A program made the translations under genes and the position numbers. 64,000 nt of DNA. Source: Bradyrhizobium sp. DOA9 (lineage in GTDB: Bacteria > Pseudomonadota > Alphaproteobacteria > Rhizobiales > Xanthobacteraceae). Each line of letters opens with the position of its first letter. The first letter of the stretch is position 1. Shown in pieces: positions 25,533 through 35,808 of this stretch. The stretch covers positions 1,770,538 through 1,834,537 of the forward strand of contig NZ_DF820425.1 of NCBI RefSeq assembly GCF_000617845.2, given 5' to 3'. The notes beneath the pieces were generated by a model. The model ran no database searches. It was given only the letters and a program-made list of their open reading frames with translations, and was not told the origin of the DNA.

Positions 25533-27323
25533 ATGCCGATCTACAAAGCCCCCGTCGAAGACGTGAACTTCCTGCTCAACGACGTCTTCCAGATCGACCG
25601 CTACGACAACCTCGCCGGCTTTTCCGATGCGTCCAGCGACGTGCGCGAAGCCATCCTCGGCGAAGCCGCCAAGCTCGCCGAAGAGGTGCTGCAGCCGCTC
25701 AATCGCGTCGGCGATCTCGAAGGCTGCAAGCGCGCGGATGACGGCAGCGTCACCACGCCGAAGGGTTTCAAGGAGGCGTTCAAGCAGGTCGTCGAGGGCG
25801 GTTGGCTCGGCCTGTCGGCGCCGACCGAATATGGCGGCCAGGGCCTGCCGGTGACGCTCTCGCAAGCCGTCAACGAATTCCAGATCTCCGCCAACATGGC
25901 GTTCTCGATGTATGGCGGCCTCACCATGGGCGCGACCGCGGCGCTGCTGGTGCACGGCACGCCCGAGCAGAAGAAGACCTACGTGCCGAAGATGGTGGCC
26001 GGCGAATGGACCGGCACCATGAACCTCACCGAGCCGCATTGCGGCACCGACCTCGGCATGCTCCGCACCAAGGCGGTGCGCCAGGCCGACGGCAGCTTCA
26101 AGATCACGGGCACCAAGATCTTCATCTCGGCCGGCGAGCACGATCTCGCCTCCAACATCATCCACCTCGTGCTCGCCCGCATCGAGGGCGCGCCGGCCGG
26201 CATCAAGGGCGTGTCGTTGTTCGTGGTGCCGAAGTTCCTCGTCAATGCCGACGGTTCGGTGGGGCAGCGCAACGGCGTCGTCTGCGGCTCGATCGAGCAC
26301 AAGATGGGCATCCACGGCAATTCGACCTGCGTGATGAACTACGACAACGCCACCGGCTGGCTGATCGGCGAAGAGAACAAGGGCATGCAGGGCATGTTCG
26401 TGATGATGAACGAAGCCAGGCTCGGCGTCGCCGTGCAGGGCCTCGCGCAGTCCGAGGTCGCCTATCAGAACGCGGTGGCCTATGCCCGCGAGCGCATCCA
26501 GGGCCGCGCGCTCACCGGTGCCAAGGCGCCGGACAAGCCGGCCGACCCGATCATCGTGCATCCGGACGTGCGCCGCACGTTGCTCTCGATCCGCGCCTTC
26601 AACGAGGCCGCGCGCGCGTTCGTGATGTGGACCGCGCTGAAGAGCGACGTCGCCCACCGCTCCGAGGACCCGAAGGACCGCCAGGCCGCCGACGACCACA
26701 TGGGCCTGATGACGCCGGTGCTGAAGGGCTTCCTCACCGATTACGGCTTCGCCAACGCGGTGCAGGCGCAGCAGATGTATGGCGGCCACGGCTACATCGC
26801 CGAGCAGGGCATGGAGCAGTTCGTGCGCGATGCCCGCATTGCCATGATCTATGAGGGCGCCAACGGCATCCAGGCGCTCGACCTCGTCGGCCGCAAGCTG
26901 CCGCGCGACGGCGGCCGCGCCATCATGGCCTTCTTCGGCGAGGTCATGGCCTTCGCCAAGGAGAACGGCGGCGACGAGGCGCTAAAACCCTTCATCACCC
27001 CGCTGTCGACCTCGCTGGGTCACCTGCAGCAGGCCACGACCTGGCTGATGCAGAACGCGATGGCAAAGCCCGACAATGCCGGTGCCGCAGCGACCGATTA
27101 CCTGCATCTGTTCGGCTTCGTCGCGCTCGGCTACATGTGGGCGAAGATGGCGAAGGTGACGAATGCCAAGATTGCCGAGAGCGGGGCGACGCCCTATCTC
27201 TCGACCAAGCTCGTCACCGGCCGTTTCTTCATGGAGCGGATGCTGCCGGAGACCGCCGCCAACCTCGCGCGCATCCAGGCCGGCTGCGCCACCATCATGG
27301 AATTGCCGGCGGAAGCGTTCTGA
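25533..27323 (+). CDS. Acyl-CoA dehydrogenase with C-terminal domain
   Basis: A 596-residue FAD enzyme that introduces the first double bond of acyl-CoA. It is longer than classic 380-residue members because of extra N- and C-terminal helical domains (DmdC/FadE-like branch). MNLTEPHCGTDLGMLRT is the FAD/acyl loop. YEGANGIQALDLVGR holds the predicted catalytic Glu, and QMYGGHGYIAEQGMEQ is another signature. Thiolase and hydratase/dehydrogenase genes follow, giving a full beta-oxidation cycle. Chain-length preference cannot be told. Confidence 0.94.
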   Translation: MPIYKAPVEDVNFLLNDVFQIDRYDNLAGFSDASSDVREAILGEAAKLAEEVLQPLNRVGDLEGCKRADDGSVTTPKGFKEAFKQVVEGGWLGLSAPTEYGGQGLPVTLSQAVNEFQISANMAFSMYGGLTMGATAALLVHGTPEQKKTYVPKMVAGEWTGTMNLTEPHCGTDLGMLRTKAVRQADGSFKITGTKIFISAGEHDLASNIIHLVLARIEGAPAGIKGVSLFVVPKFLVNADGSVGQRNGVVCGSIEHKMGIHGNSTCVMNYDNATGWLIGEENKGMQGMFVMMNEARLGVAVQGLAQSEVAYQNAVAYARERIQGRALTGAKAPDKPADPIIVHPDVRRTLLSIRAFNEAARAFVMWTALKSDVAHRSEDPKDRQAADDHMGLMTPVLKGFLTDYGFANAVQAQQMYGGHGYIAEQGMEQFVRDARIAMIYEGANGIQALDLVGRKLPRDGGRAIMAFFGEVMAFAKENGGDEALKPFITPLSTSLGHLQQATTWLMQNAMAKPDNAGAAATDYLHLFGFVALGYMWAKMAKVTNAKIAESGATPYLSTKLVTGRFFMERMLPETAANLARIQAGCATIMELPAEAF

Positions 27324-27378
27324 GCCCGTTTCCGCTGCCTGCTCCCAATCGTCTGGAAAATCACATCAGGAGGGCGTC

Positions 27379-28587
<1,209 letters not shown>

Positions 28588-28605
28588 GGGTAGGGAGCAA
28601 CCAAC

Positions 28606-30819
28606 ATGTCGTACAAGAACTTCAAGGTTGAGACCGACGCAGACGGCATCGCGCTCGTCACCTGGGACATCCCGGGCCGCTCCATGAACGTGCTCGACGA
28701 GACCTCGACCAACGAGCTCGAGGCGATCGTCAAGGCGACCACGGCTGATGCCGCGGTGAAGGGCGTCGTCATCACTTCGGCCAAGGAAGCGTTCTGCGCC
28801 GGCGCCGATCTGTCCATGCTCGAAGGCATGAATCAGGCCTATGCCAAGGTTTTCAAGGAGCAGGGCGAGACCGCGGCCAACCAGATGCTGTTCGACCAGA
28901 GCCGCCGCTTCTCGCAGGTGCTGCGCGGTATCGAGACCTCAGGCAAGCCGTGGGCGGCCGCGATCAACGGTCTCGCGCTCGGCGGCGGCTTCGAGATCAC
29001 GTTGTGCTGCCACTACCGCGTCGCGTCGGAGAACTCGAAGACTCGGCTCGGCCTGCCCGAGGTGAAGGTCGGCCTGTTCCCGGGCGCCGGCGGCACGCAG
29101 CGCGTGCCGCGCCTGGTGCCGCCGCAGGACGCCATGACGATCCTGCTCAAGGGCGATCCCGTCACGGTCGACAAGGCCAAGGCGCTGAACCTGATCCACG
29201 CCATCGTGCCCGCCGCCGATCTCATCAAGGCGGCGAAGGACTGGATCAAGGGCGGCGGCAAGGCGATCGCGCCGTGGGACGAGAAGGGCTTCAAGCTCCC
29301 GGGCGGCCCGGTGTTCTCCAAGGCCGGCATGATGATGTTCCCGGCCGGCAACGCGATCTATCGTCGCGAGACCTACGACAATTACCCGGCCGCGCGCGCG
29401 ATCATGAGCTGCGTCTATGAAGGCCTGCAGCTGCCGATCGATGCCGCGCTCCGCGTGGAGTCGCGCTACTTCACCTCGGTGCTGCGCTCGAAGGAGGCGG
29501 CGGCAATGATCCGCAGCCTGTTCCTGTCGATGCAGGAGCTCAACAAGGGTGCGCGCCGTCCGAAGGACGTAGCTCCAACGAAGGTGAAGAAGATCGCCGT
29601 GATCGGCGCCGGTTTCATGGGCGCCAGCGTCGGCTACGTCTCGGCCCGCGCCGGCCTCGACGTCGTCCTGATCGACCGCGACCAGGAGAGTGCCGACAAG
29701 GGCAAGGCACATGCGCAGAAGGTGATCGAGGAGCAGATCAAGAAGGGCCGCGCCAAGCCCGGCGACGCCGAAGCGCTGCTCGCGCGCATCACGCCGACCG
29801 CGGACTACGCGGCGCTGAAGGACGTCGACCTCGTCATCGAGGCCGTGTTCGAGGACCGCAAGGTCAAGGCGGAGACGTTTGCCAAGGCGCAGGAATATCT
29901 GAAGCCCGACGTAATCTTCGCCTCCAACACCTCGACGCTGCCGATTACTTCGCTGGCCGAGAGCTTCAAGGACCAGGGCAAGTTCATCGGCATCCACTTC
30001 TTCTCGCCGGTCGAGAAGATGATGCTGGTCGAGATCATCCTCGGCAAGAACACCGGCGACGTCGCGCTCGCGACGGCGCTCGACTACGTCCGCCAGATCG
30101 GCAAGACGCCGATCGTGGTCAACGACTCCAGAGGCTTCTTCGCCAATCGCTGCGTCGGCCGCTACGTCGCCGAGGGCAACGAGATGTTCCTGGAGGGCGT
30201 GCCGCCGGCGATGATCGAGAACTGCGCCAAGATGGCCGGCATGCCGGTCGGCCCGCTCTCACTGTCGGACGAGGTCGCGCTCGACCTCGGCCTGAAGATC
30301 ATGAAGGCGACCGAAGCCGATCTCGGCCCCAACGCCATCAATCCCGAGCAGAAGAAGCTGATGGTGGAGATGGTCGAAAAGCAGGGCCGGCTGGGGCGCA
30401 AGAACAGCAAGGGCTTTTACGACTACCCCGAGAAGGGTAAGGGCCAGAAGAGCCTGTGGCCGGGCCTCTCCGCGTTGCAGCCGAAGCAGCTCGATCCCGA
30501 CACGCTCGATATCGAGGAGCTGAAGCAGCGCTTCCTGGTGGTGCAGGCGGTGGAAGCCGCGCGCACCGTCGAGGACCACGTCATCACCGATCCGCGCGAG
30601 GCCGATGTCGGCTCGATCCTCGGCTTCGGCTTCGCACCGTTCACCGGCGGCACGCTGTCCTACATCGACTTCATGGGCACGAAGAAGTTCGTCGAGCTCT
30701 GTCACAAGCTGGAGGCGAAGTACGGCTCGCGCTTCACCCCGCCGAAGCTGCTGGAGGAGATGGCGGCGAAGGGTGAGACCTTCTACGGCCGCTTCGCGCC
30801 GAAGAAGGCGGCAGCCTGA
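28606..30819 (+). CDS. Bifunctional enoyl-CoA hydratase/3-hydroxyacyl-CoA dehydrogenase (FadB/FadJ type)
   Basis: A 737-residue fusion enzyme for the middle two steps of beta-oxidation. Residues 1-300 form the crotonase domain, with [13 protein letters not shown] and the oxyanion-hole segment [14 protein letters not shown]. From about residue 325 the NAD-binding dehydrogenase domain begins ([15 protein letters not shown]), followed by [11 protein letters not shown] and [13 protein letters not shown]. Two C-terminal helical domains follow. It closes the operon and is followed 28 bp later by a strong terminator. Confidence 0.95.
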   Translation: MSYKNFKVETDADGIALVTWDIPGRSMNVLDETSTNELEAIVKATTADAAVKGVVITSAKEAFCAGADLSMLEGMNQAYAKVFKEQGETAANQMLFDQSRRFSQVLRGIETSGKPWAAAINGLALGGGFEITLCCHYRVASENSKTRLGLPEVKVGLFPGAGGTQRVPRLVPPQDAMTILLKGDPVTVDKAKALNLIHAIVPAADLIKAAKDWIKGGGKAIAPWDEKGFKLPGGPVFSKAGMMMFPAGNAIYRRETYDNYPAARAIMSCVYEGLQLPIDAALRVESRYFTSVLRSKEAAAMIRSLFLSMQELNKGARRPKDVAPTKVKKIAVIGAGFMGASVGYVSARAGLDVVLIDRDQESADKGKAHAQKVIEEQIKKGRAKPGDAEALLARITPTADYAALKDVDLVIEAVFEDRKVKAETFAKAQEYLKPDVIFASNTSTLPITSLAESFKDQGKFIGIHFFSPVEKMMLVEIILGKNTGDVALATALDYVRQIGKTPIVVNDSRGFFANRCVGRYVAEGNEMFLEGVPPAMIENCAKMAGMPVGPLSLSDEVALDLGLKIMKATEADLGPNAINPEQKKLMVEMVEKQGRLGRKNSKGFYDYPEKGKGQKSLWPGLSALQPKQLDPDTLDIEELKQRFLVVQAVEAARTVEDHVITDPREADVGSILGFGFAPFTGGTLSYIDFMGTKKFVELCHKLEAKYGSRFTPPKLLEEMAAKGETFYGRFAPKKAAA

Positions 30820-30846
30820 CGGAAGCGTCGGGACTTCGCAGAAACG

Positions 30847-30875
30847 AAAGGCCGGATCGTCGATCCGGCCTTTTT
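30847..30875. terminator. Bidirectional intrinsic terminator after the beta-oxidation operon
   Basis: GGCCGGATC and GATCCGGCC (30850-30870) form a nine-bp stem with a three-base loop, flanked by AAA and TTTTT. It ends the plus-strand operon. The convergent minus-strand gene stops inside the T-run, so the structure can serve both directions. Confidence 0.88.
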
Positions 30876-31218
30876 ATTTGCGGTCGCCGAACGGCGAGAA
30901 GGCGCGTCCCGCTACCGCCTCGTCAACGAGGCTGGCCTTCCAGCTGCCTTCGTCGCCGCGGCCGATGCGCACCTCGAAACGCCAGCCGTTCTGATTGGTG
31001 AAGGCGATGTCCGCGCCGCTTTTTGTCTTGGCGTAGCGGCAGGGATATTCGGTCGGCCGGTCCGGAAAGACGATCTTGCCTTCCTTGCTCTCGAACACGG
31101 AAGAGGTGATCTGCGGATGGATCATGAAGATGCAATTGCGCTCCCGCGCGACCGGCGTCGAGAGCCCGAGCATCGCGAGCGGCGCGCCGGCGGCGGTCAT
31201 GAGGACGATCATGTTCAT
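30874..31218 (-). CDS. Small hypothetical protein, probably membrane-anchored or exported
   Basis: A 114-residue protein from ATG 31218. The N-terminus (MNMIVLMTAAGAPLAMLGL) is hydrophobic, like an uncleaved anchor. The rest has an ordered beta-rich look (CIFMIHPQITSSVFESKEGK, then AFTNQNGWRFEVRIGRGD). I do not recognise a family. It stands alone, convergent with the FadB-like gene and sharing its terminator. Codon use looks normal for the window, which supports a real gene. Confidence 0.6.
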   Translation of the reverse strand: MNMIVLMTAAGAPLAMLGLSTPVARERNCIFMIHPQITSSVFESKEGKIVFPDRPTEYPCRYAKTKSGADIAFTNQNGWRFEVRIGRGDEGSWKASLVDEAVAGRAFSPFGDRK

Positions 31219-31612
31219 GGAGGTAGTGTCTCCTGGGGATGTTCCTTCGACGTCGGCGCTGAACAAGTGGTTCACAACCCCCAAGGGGCCGGATCATCGC
31301 TTCGATGGCCATTGATGTTCCAAGACTGCGCAGCTGGCGCCTCGGCCAAGGCCTGAGCGGCGATGATCTGGACAATCTCCGGGGCTTCCGTCACGATCTC
31401 GCCGCCGTGGAGGCCCAGCGCAGGGCCTTGGGCTCAGCTTCAGATATTCCTCACCATTTTCGGGCTTCTTGGCGCCGCCGATACCGACCTCGACCAGGCC
31501 ATACGGGCGGGCCCCGCCTTCAGGAGCGCGCTTCGGAGGCGCACCGAGCAACCGTCCGGTTTTCGAGGAATTTCCTTCCCTTGACGCTTGGTTCGGCCGA
31601 AAGAACGACTAC
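31219..31612. other. Gap without a supported gene
   Basis: About 390 bp between the small hypothetical protein and the MarR operator. Several short open frames exist on both strands, but none has a ribosome site or protein-like composition. Confidence 0.5.
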
Positions 31613-31652
31613 ATGCACCTGCTTGAAATAGTCAAGATTGATGCAGGTGCAT
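31613..31652. promoter_or_regulatory. Nested palindromes upstream of the MarR gene, likely operator
   Basis: Outer arms ATGCACCTGC (31613-31622) and GCAGGTGCAT (31643-31652) are a perfect 10-bp inverted repeat. Inside lies CTTGA-aatag-TCAAG (31622-31636), a second perfect inverted repeat. It is about 40 bp ahead of the MarR start. Autoregulation by MarR is the natural guess. Confidence 0.6.
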
Positions 31653-31692
31653 CGAATGGGGTAAGAGACGAGCGACGAGCTTGAGCGGGATC

Positions 31693-32187
31693 ATGAAACG
31701 CAAACCATCGACCGAGGCAACCGCCGCCTGGATCCGCCTGATGCGGGTGCAGAGCCGCGTGCTCGATTGCGTCGAGCAGGACTTGAAGAAAGCGGGCTTT
31801 CCACCGCTGGCCTGGTATGACGCGCTGCTTGAACTGTCGCGGGCGCCCTCGGGCGAGTTGCGGCCGGTCGAGCTCGAGCGGCAGATGCTGATCCCGCAAT
31901 ATTCCACCTCGCGGCTGATCGACCGCCTGGTCGACGAGGGCCTCGCCTCGCGGCGCGAATGCAAGATCGACAAGCGCGGCCAGTTCGTCGAGATCACCGA
32001 AGCCGGCCGCGAGCTGCAGAAGCGGATGTGGGGCGCCTATTCGGCCGCGATCGAGAAATATGTCGGTTCGAAATTGTCGGACGCCGACGCCGTCAAGCTC
32101 AGCAATCTGCTCGACCGCCTGGGCTGCTCCTGCGGCGAGATGAAACTGCCGCCCGTGGCCGCCAACGAAAGCATGCCGACGCGATGA
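31693..32187 (+). CDS. MarR-family transcriptional regulator
   Basis: A 164-residue winged-helix regulator from ATG 31693 (a TTG at 31681 would add four residues). The helix-turn-helix region is LRPVELERQMLIPQYSTSRL, followed by the wing LASRRECKIDKRGQFVEITE. The C-terminus carries an unusual CSCGEM motif: two cysteines that could act in metal or redox sensing. It is followed by gshA 100 bp later, so thiol or redox control of glutathione synthesis is an attractive but untested link. Confidence 0.9.
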   Translation: MKRKPSTEATAAWIRLMRVQSRVLDCVEQDLKKAGFPPLAWYDALLELSRAPSGELRPVELERQMLIPQYSTSRLIDRLVDEGLASRRECKIDKRGQFVEITEAGRELQKRMWGAYSAAIEKYVGSKLSDADAVKLSNLLDRLGCSCGEMKLPPVAANESMPTR

Positions 32188-32286
32188 TCGCGCGGCAAAT
32201 CCGCTCGCCCGTGCAACCGGTGGGTTCGCGGGCCGTCCCTGTCACCCGCGCGCGTTCGGTCGAAGCGCTTTTGATTAGAGTTTGAT

Positions 32287-33657
32287 ATGGCGCGAGACCA
32301 GATCGACATGACGCCGCTGCAATCACGCGACGAGCTCGTCGCGTGGTTCGAGGCAGGCTGCAAGGACCCGTCCGAGTTCCGCATGGGCACCGAGCACGAG
32401 AAGACGCCGTTCACGCTCGAAGGCCATCGTCCGGTGCCGTACGAGGGCGCGCGCGGCATCGGCGCGCTGCTCGAAGGCATGAAGCTCCTGCTCGGCTGGG
32501 AGCCGATCATGGAGCAGGGCAACATCATCGGCCTCTACGACGTCACCGGCGGCGGCGCGATCTCGCTCGAGCCCGGCGGCCAGTTCGAGCTGTCCGGCGC
32601 GCCGGTCGAGAACGTGCACCAGACCCAGAGCGAGCTGATGGCGCACCTGGCGCAGGTGCGCGAGATCGCAACGCCGCTCGGCATCGGCTTCCTCGGCCTC
32701 GGCATGACGCCGTCCTGGTCGCGCGCCGACATCCCGGTGATGCCCAAAGGCCGCTACAAGATCATGACCAATTACATGCCGAAGGTCGGCCAATACGGCC
32801 TCGACATGATGTACCGGACCTGCACGGTGCAGACCAATCTCGACTTCTCCTCCGAAGCCGACATGGTGAAGAAGCTGCGCGTCTCGCTCGCGCTTCAGCC
32901 GGTCGCGACCGCGCTGTTCGCCAATTCGCCGTTCACCGAGGGCCGGCCGAACGGCTTCCTCTCCTTCCGCTCCGAAATCTGGCGCGATACCGACAATGCC
33001 CGTTCGGGCATGATGCCGTGGGCGTTCGAGGACGGCATGGGGTTCGAGCGCTATGTCGATTACGCGCTGGACGTGCCCATGTATTTCGTCAAGCGCGGCG
33101 AGGAATATATCGACGTCTCGGGCTCCTCGTTCCGCGCCTTCTTCGACGGCCGCAACAACAACCTTCCCGGCGAGCGTCCGACCTTGTCGGACTGGGCCAA
33201 CCACCTCTCGACAATCTTCCCGGAAGTGCGGCTCAAGCGCTATCTCGAGATGCGCGGCTCCGACGGCGGTCCATGGGGCCGCTTGCCGGCGCTGCCGGCG
33301 TTCTGGGTCGGGCTGCTCTACGACGATGCCTCGCTCGATGCTGCCTGGGAGATCGTCAAGCACTGGAGCGCGCACGAACGTCAGGCCCTGCGCGACGACG
33401 TGCCGCGCATGGGCTTCAAGGCGCGGATCAAGGACCGCTATTTGTTCGAGATCGCCAAGGAATGCCTCGTACTGGCCCATGCCGGCCTGCGCCGGCGCGG
33501 CCGGATCGACCAGCTCGGCCGCGACGAAACGCGGCATCTCGAGCCGCTCGATCGCATCATCGATGCCGGCCGGACGCCGGCCGAGGAAATGCTGGATAAA
33601 TTCAACGGTCCCTGGAAGGGCTCGGTGGAACCAGCCTACGCGGAATACGCTTTCTAG
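32287..33657 (+). CDS. gshA: Glutamate-cysteine ligase (plant/alphaproteobacterial type)
   Basis: A 456-residue ATP-dependent enzyme that makes gamma-glutamylcysteine, the first step of glutathione synthesis. It belongs to the plant-like GCS2 class seen in alphaproteobacteria: FRMGTEHEKTPF, GAISLEPGGQFELSGAP and CTVQTNLDFSSEADMVKK are signatures, and the length is as expected. The monocistronic-looking gene follows a MarR regulator. The glutathione synthetase gene is not in the window. Confidence 0.95.
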   Translation: MARDQIDMTPLQSRDELVAWFEAGCKDPSEFRMGTEHEKTPFTLEGHRPVPYEGARGIGALLEGMKLLLGWEPIMEQGNIIGLYDVTGGGAISLEPGGQFELSGAPVENVHQTQSELMAHLAQVREIATPLGIGFLGLGMTPSWSRADIPVMPKGRYKIMTNYMPKVGQYGLDMMYRTCTVQTNLDFSSEADMVKKLRVSLALQPVATALFANSPFTEGRPNGFLSFRSEIWRDTDNARSGMMPWAFEDGMGFERYVDYALDVPMYFVKRGEEYIDVSGSSFRAFFDGRNNNLPGERPTLSDWANHLSTIFPEVRLKRYLEMRGSDGGPWGRLPALPAFWVGLLYDDASLDAAWEIVKHWSAHERQALRDDVPRMGFKARIKDRYLFEIAKECLVLAHAGLRRRGRIDQLGRDETRHLEPLDRIIDAGRTPAEEMLDKFNGPWKGSVEPAYAEYAF

Positions 33658-33771
33658 ACCTCTGAAGCCGGGCATCCGGGATTCAGCCGTTCATCGCCCA
33701 TACAGGTTTGCGGCGATCAAATGATCGGCTGAAAAAAACTGAGCGTCGTCAACAACCCGAAAGCTGTTCCG

Positions 33772-34335
33772 ATGGGGAAGGGCCGCCTGTCCGGGGCCGT
33801 CATGGCCACCGCGGCATGTGTCACGCTGCTTTCGCTTGCATGTGCGAGCGTGCCGGCGGCTGCCCAGACCGCCTTCGACCGGCCCGGCGGCGACTATTTC
33901 AGCACGCCCGTCACCTCGGGCGATCCCGAGGATTGCGCGCTGCTGTGCGAGCGCGATCGCCGCTGCCGCTCCTGGAGCTTCAACTATCCCGACGTCGAAG
34001 GCGGCTCGGCGGTGTGCTGGCTGAAGAACACCGTGCCGGCGCGCGTGCCGGGCAGTTGCTGTATCTCGGGGGTGCGCGGCGCCGGCGTGATCGAGCCGCG
34101 CGTCGAAGGCGTCGAGACCTCGATCGACCGCCCCGGCGGCGACTTGCGCAATTTCGAGCTCAAGGACGGCGAAAGCGTCGAGGCCTGCAAGGCCGCCTGC
34201 ACCGCCGACAACAAATGCCGTGCCTTCACCTATGCCCGCCCCGGCTATACCGGGCGCGAGGCGCGCTGCTTCCTGAAGAAGGAAATCAAGCCGCCGCGCA
34301 GGAAGGCAGGGTTCACGTCGGGCGTGGTGCGGTAG
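33772..34335 (+). CDS. Secreted protein with two PAN/Apple domains
   Basis: A 187-residue protein. A signal peptide precedes a cleavage near AAAQTAF (about residue 30). Two similar Cys-rich PAN modules follow: DRPGGDYFST...CALLCERDRRCRSW and DRPGGDLRNF...CKAACTADNKCRAF. Each module has the paired cysteines of the fold. PAN domains bind protein or carbohydrate ligands, so a surface or periplasmic binding role is likely. Partner unknown; it stands alone between gshA and a repeat. Confidence 0.85.
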   Translation: MGKGRLSGAVMATAACVTLLSLACASVPAAAQTAFDRPGGDYFSTPVTSGDPEDCALLCERDRRCRSWSFNYPDVEGGSAVCWLKNTVPARVPGSCCISGVRGAGVIEPRVEGVETSIDRPGGDLRNFELKDGESVEACKAACTADNKCRAFTYARPGYTGREARCFLKKEIKPPRRKAGFTSGVVR

Positions 34336-34352
34336 GCACAGCTCTGTCCACC

Positions 34353-34430
34353 GTCATTGCGAGCGCAGCGAAGCAATCCAGAATCCCTCCGCGGAAACAG
34401 TCTGGATTGCTTCGCTGCGCTCGCAATGAC
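34353..34430. repeat. REP-like long hairpin, copy 1
   Basis: The left arm GTCATTGCGAGCGCAGCGAA (34353 onward) is complementary to the right arm TTCGCTGCGCTCGCAATGAC (ending 34430), and GCAATCCAGA/TCTGGATTGC extends the stem inward. The same element recurs at 63459-63543. It lies in a convergent gap. Confidence 0.85.
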
Positions 34431-34450
34431 GAAGCGGGTGACGCGGCATC

Positions 34451-35017
34451 TCATTCGGCCGCAATCACCATGATCTCCGGCCACAGCGCCTTCCATCGTG
34501 CCGCCTTTGCCGCATAACTCGCCGTCGAAAAATTCGGTCCCGGATTGGGCCGCGCAATCAGCCCTCCGAAATCATCGAAGCCATGCGGTGCGTAGACCTC
34601 GTAGCCATTGTTTGCGCATCTCACGCCGATTTGCGTGTTCTGCGTGAGGAAGCGGTCGATGCCGCCGGTCGAGCATGTCAGGGGCGGATAAGGCAGGCCG
34701 TGCTTGGCGGGATACCACAGATGCACGCGCGCCTGATTGCGGGTCTCGATCTTGACGCCGAGATGACCGAGCCGGGCAGAGACATTCCGGATCACCGCGT
34801 CCTCGGCCTCCCACGATGTGTCGGGATCGAAATAGAACACGTCGTAGTCGGCGATGCCGTGGTCGATCGGACGTCCCGTGAGCACGTTCCACACCGTCTG
34901 CACCAGGCATCCCGACACCAGCCAGGCATCCGGCAGCGCAAGCCGGTGCAGCTCGTCGAGGATCGCGGCGTTGACGGGATTGCGCAAGGCGAGCGCGAGG
35001 AATTCCTCCTTGCTCAC
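34451..35017 (-). CDS. Nucleotidyltransferase family protein (DUF925/NTP_transf_6-like)
   Basis: About 188 residues from GTG 35017 (a TTG at 35032 that overlaps the lepB stop is an alternative). Core motifs are AWLVSGCLVQTVWNVLTG and IADYDVFYFDPDTSWEAED, where the acidic pair after DYD fits a nucleotidyltransferase metal site. YPPLTCSTGGIDRFLT is also typical of the family. The role in bacteria is unknown. It directly follows lepB on the same strand, probably in the same transcript (tldD-lepB-this gene). Confidence 0.8.
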   Translation of the reverse strand: MSKEEFLALALRNPVNAAILDELHRLALPDAWLVSGCLVQTVWNVLTGRPIDHGIADYDVFYFDPDTSWEAEDAVIRNVSARLGHLGVKIETRNQARVHLWYPAKHGLPYPPLTCSTGGIDRFLTQNTQIGVRCANNGYEVYAPHGFDDFGGLIARPNPGPNFSTASYAAKAARWKALWPEIMVIAAE

Positions 35018-35028
35018 CCTGCGGTCAA

Positions 35029-35808
35029 TCAATGCACGGCGGTGAAGAACCGCGCCAGCCTGAAGCCGGACAGCCAGGTCCACACCGGCTGGCTGCGCAT
35101 GCCGAGATCCCAGGAGCCGACCACTGCGTCTGCACGGCCGATCAGATTGTCGATCGGCAACAGGCCGACGCCGCCGGAGCGCAGCGGCACGCGGCTGTCG
35201 GCGGAATTGTCGCGGTTGTCGCCGAGCACGAACAGATGCCCGGCCGGCACCGTCACCTCCGGCGTGTTGTCGAGCGGACCGCTGTCGCGCATCTTGAAGA
35301 TCAGATGCGAGACGCCGTTCGGCAGCGTCTCGACATAGCGATAGGCGGGCTCGCTGCCGCCATGGTCGTCCTCGGCGGCGCCGACGCCATCGGGCTTCAG
35401 CTCGGCGGGGCGGTCGTTGATGAAGAGCTGGCCCTGCCGCATCTGGATGCGGTCGCCGGGCAGGCCCACGACGCGCTTGACCCAGGCCTGCGAGCGATCG
35501 CCGGGCCAGCGGAACACGACGACGTCGCCGAGCTTCGGCGTCTCCGCGAAGACACGGCCGCTCTCGGGCAGGCTGATCTGAATCGGCAGCGACGAGGTGC
35601 CGTAGCCATAGGGGAACTTCGAGGCGAGCAGCGCATCGCCGATCAATAGCGTCGGCTCCATCGATCCCGACGGCACGTAGAACGGCTCGGCGAGCGCGCC
35701 CTTGGCGATGAAGACGGCGGCGACGATGCCGGCGAGCTGCACGAGCTGGCCACCCCAGCCGCTGCTTTTGCGCTTGGGGGGGGCGGTGATCTTGTCTTCC
35801 ACGCTCAT
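35029..35808 (-). CDS. lepB: Signal peptidase I
   Basis: A 259-residue membrane serine protease that removes signal peptides from exported proteins. One N-terminal transmembrane helix (VQLAGIVAAVFIAKG) precedes the catalytic Ser49 in PSGSMEPT. The general base Lys111 is in AWVKRVVGLPGD. FVLGDNRDNSADSR is the conserved box E. The start overlaps the tldD stop by four bases. The assignment is secure. Confidence 0.96.
   Translation of the reverse strand: MSVEDKITAPPKRKSSGWGGQLVQLAGIVAAVFIAKGALAEPFYVPSGSMEPTLLIGDALLASKFPYGYGTSSLPIQISLPESGRVFAETPKLGDVVVFRWPGDRSQAWVKRVVGLPGDRIQMRQGQLFINDRPAELKPDGVGAAEDDHGGSEPAYRYVETLPNGVSHLIFKMRDSGPLDNTPEVTVPAGHLFVLGDNRDNSADSRVPLRSGGVGLLPIDNLIGRADAVVGSWDLGMRSQPVWTWLSGFRLARFFTAVH

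Noticed and set aside
31305..31631. Short plus- and minus-strand frames upstream of the MarR gene
   Set aside because: No ribosome sites, mutually overlapping, and one ends within the operator palindromes.
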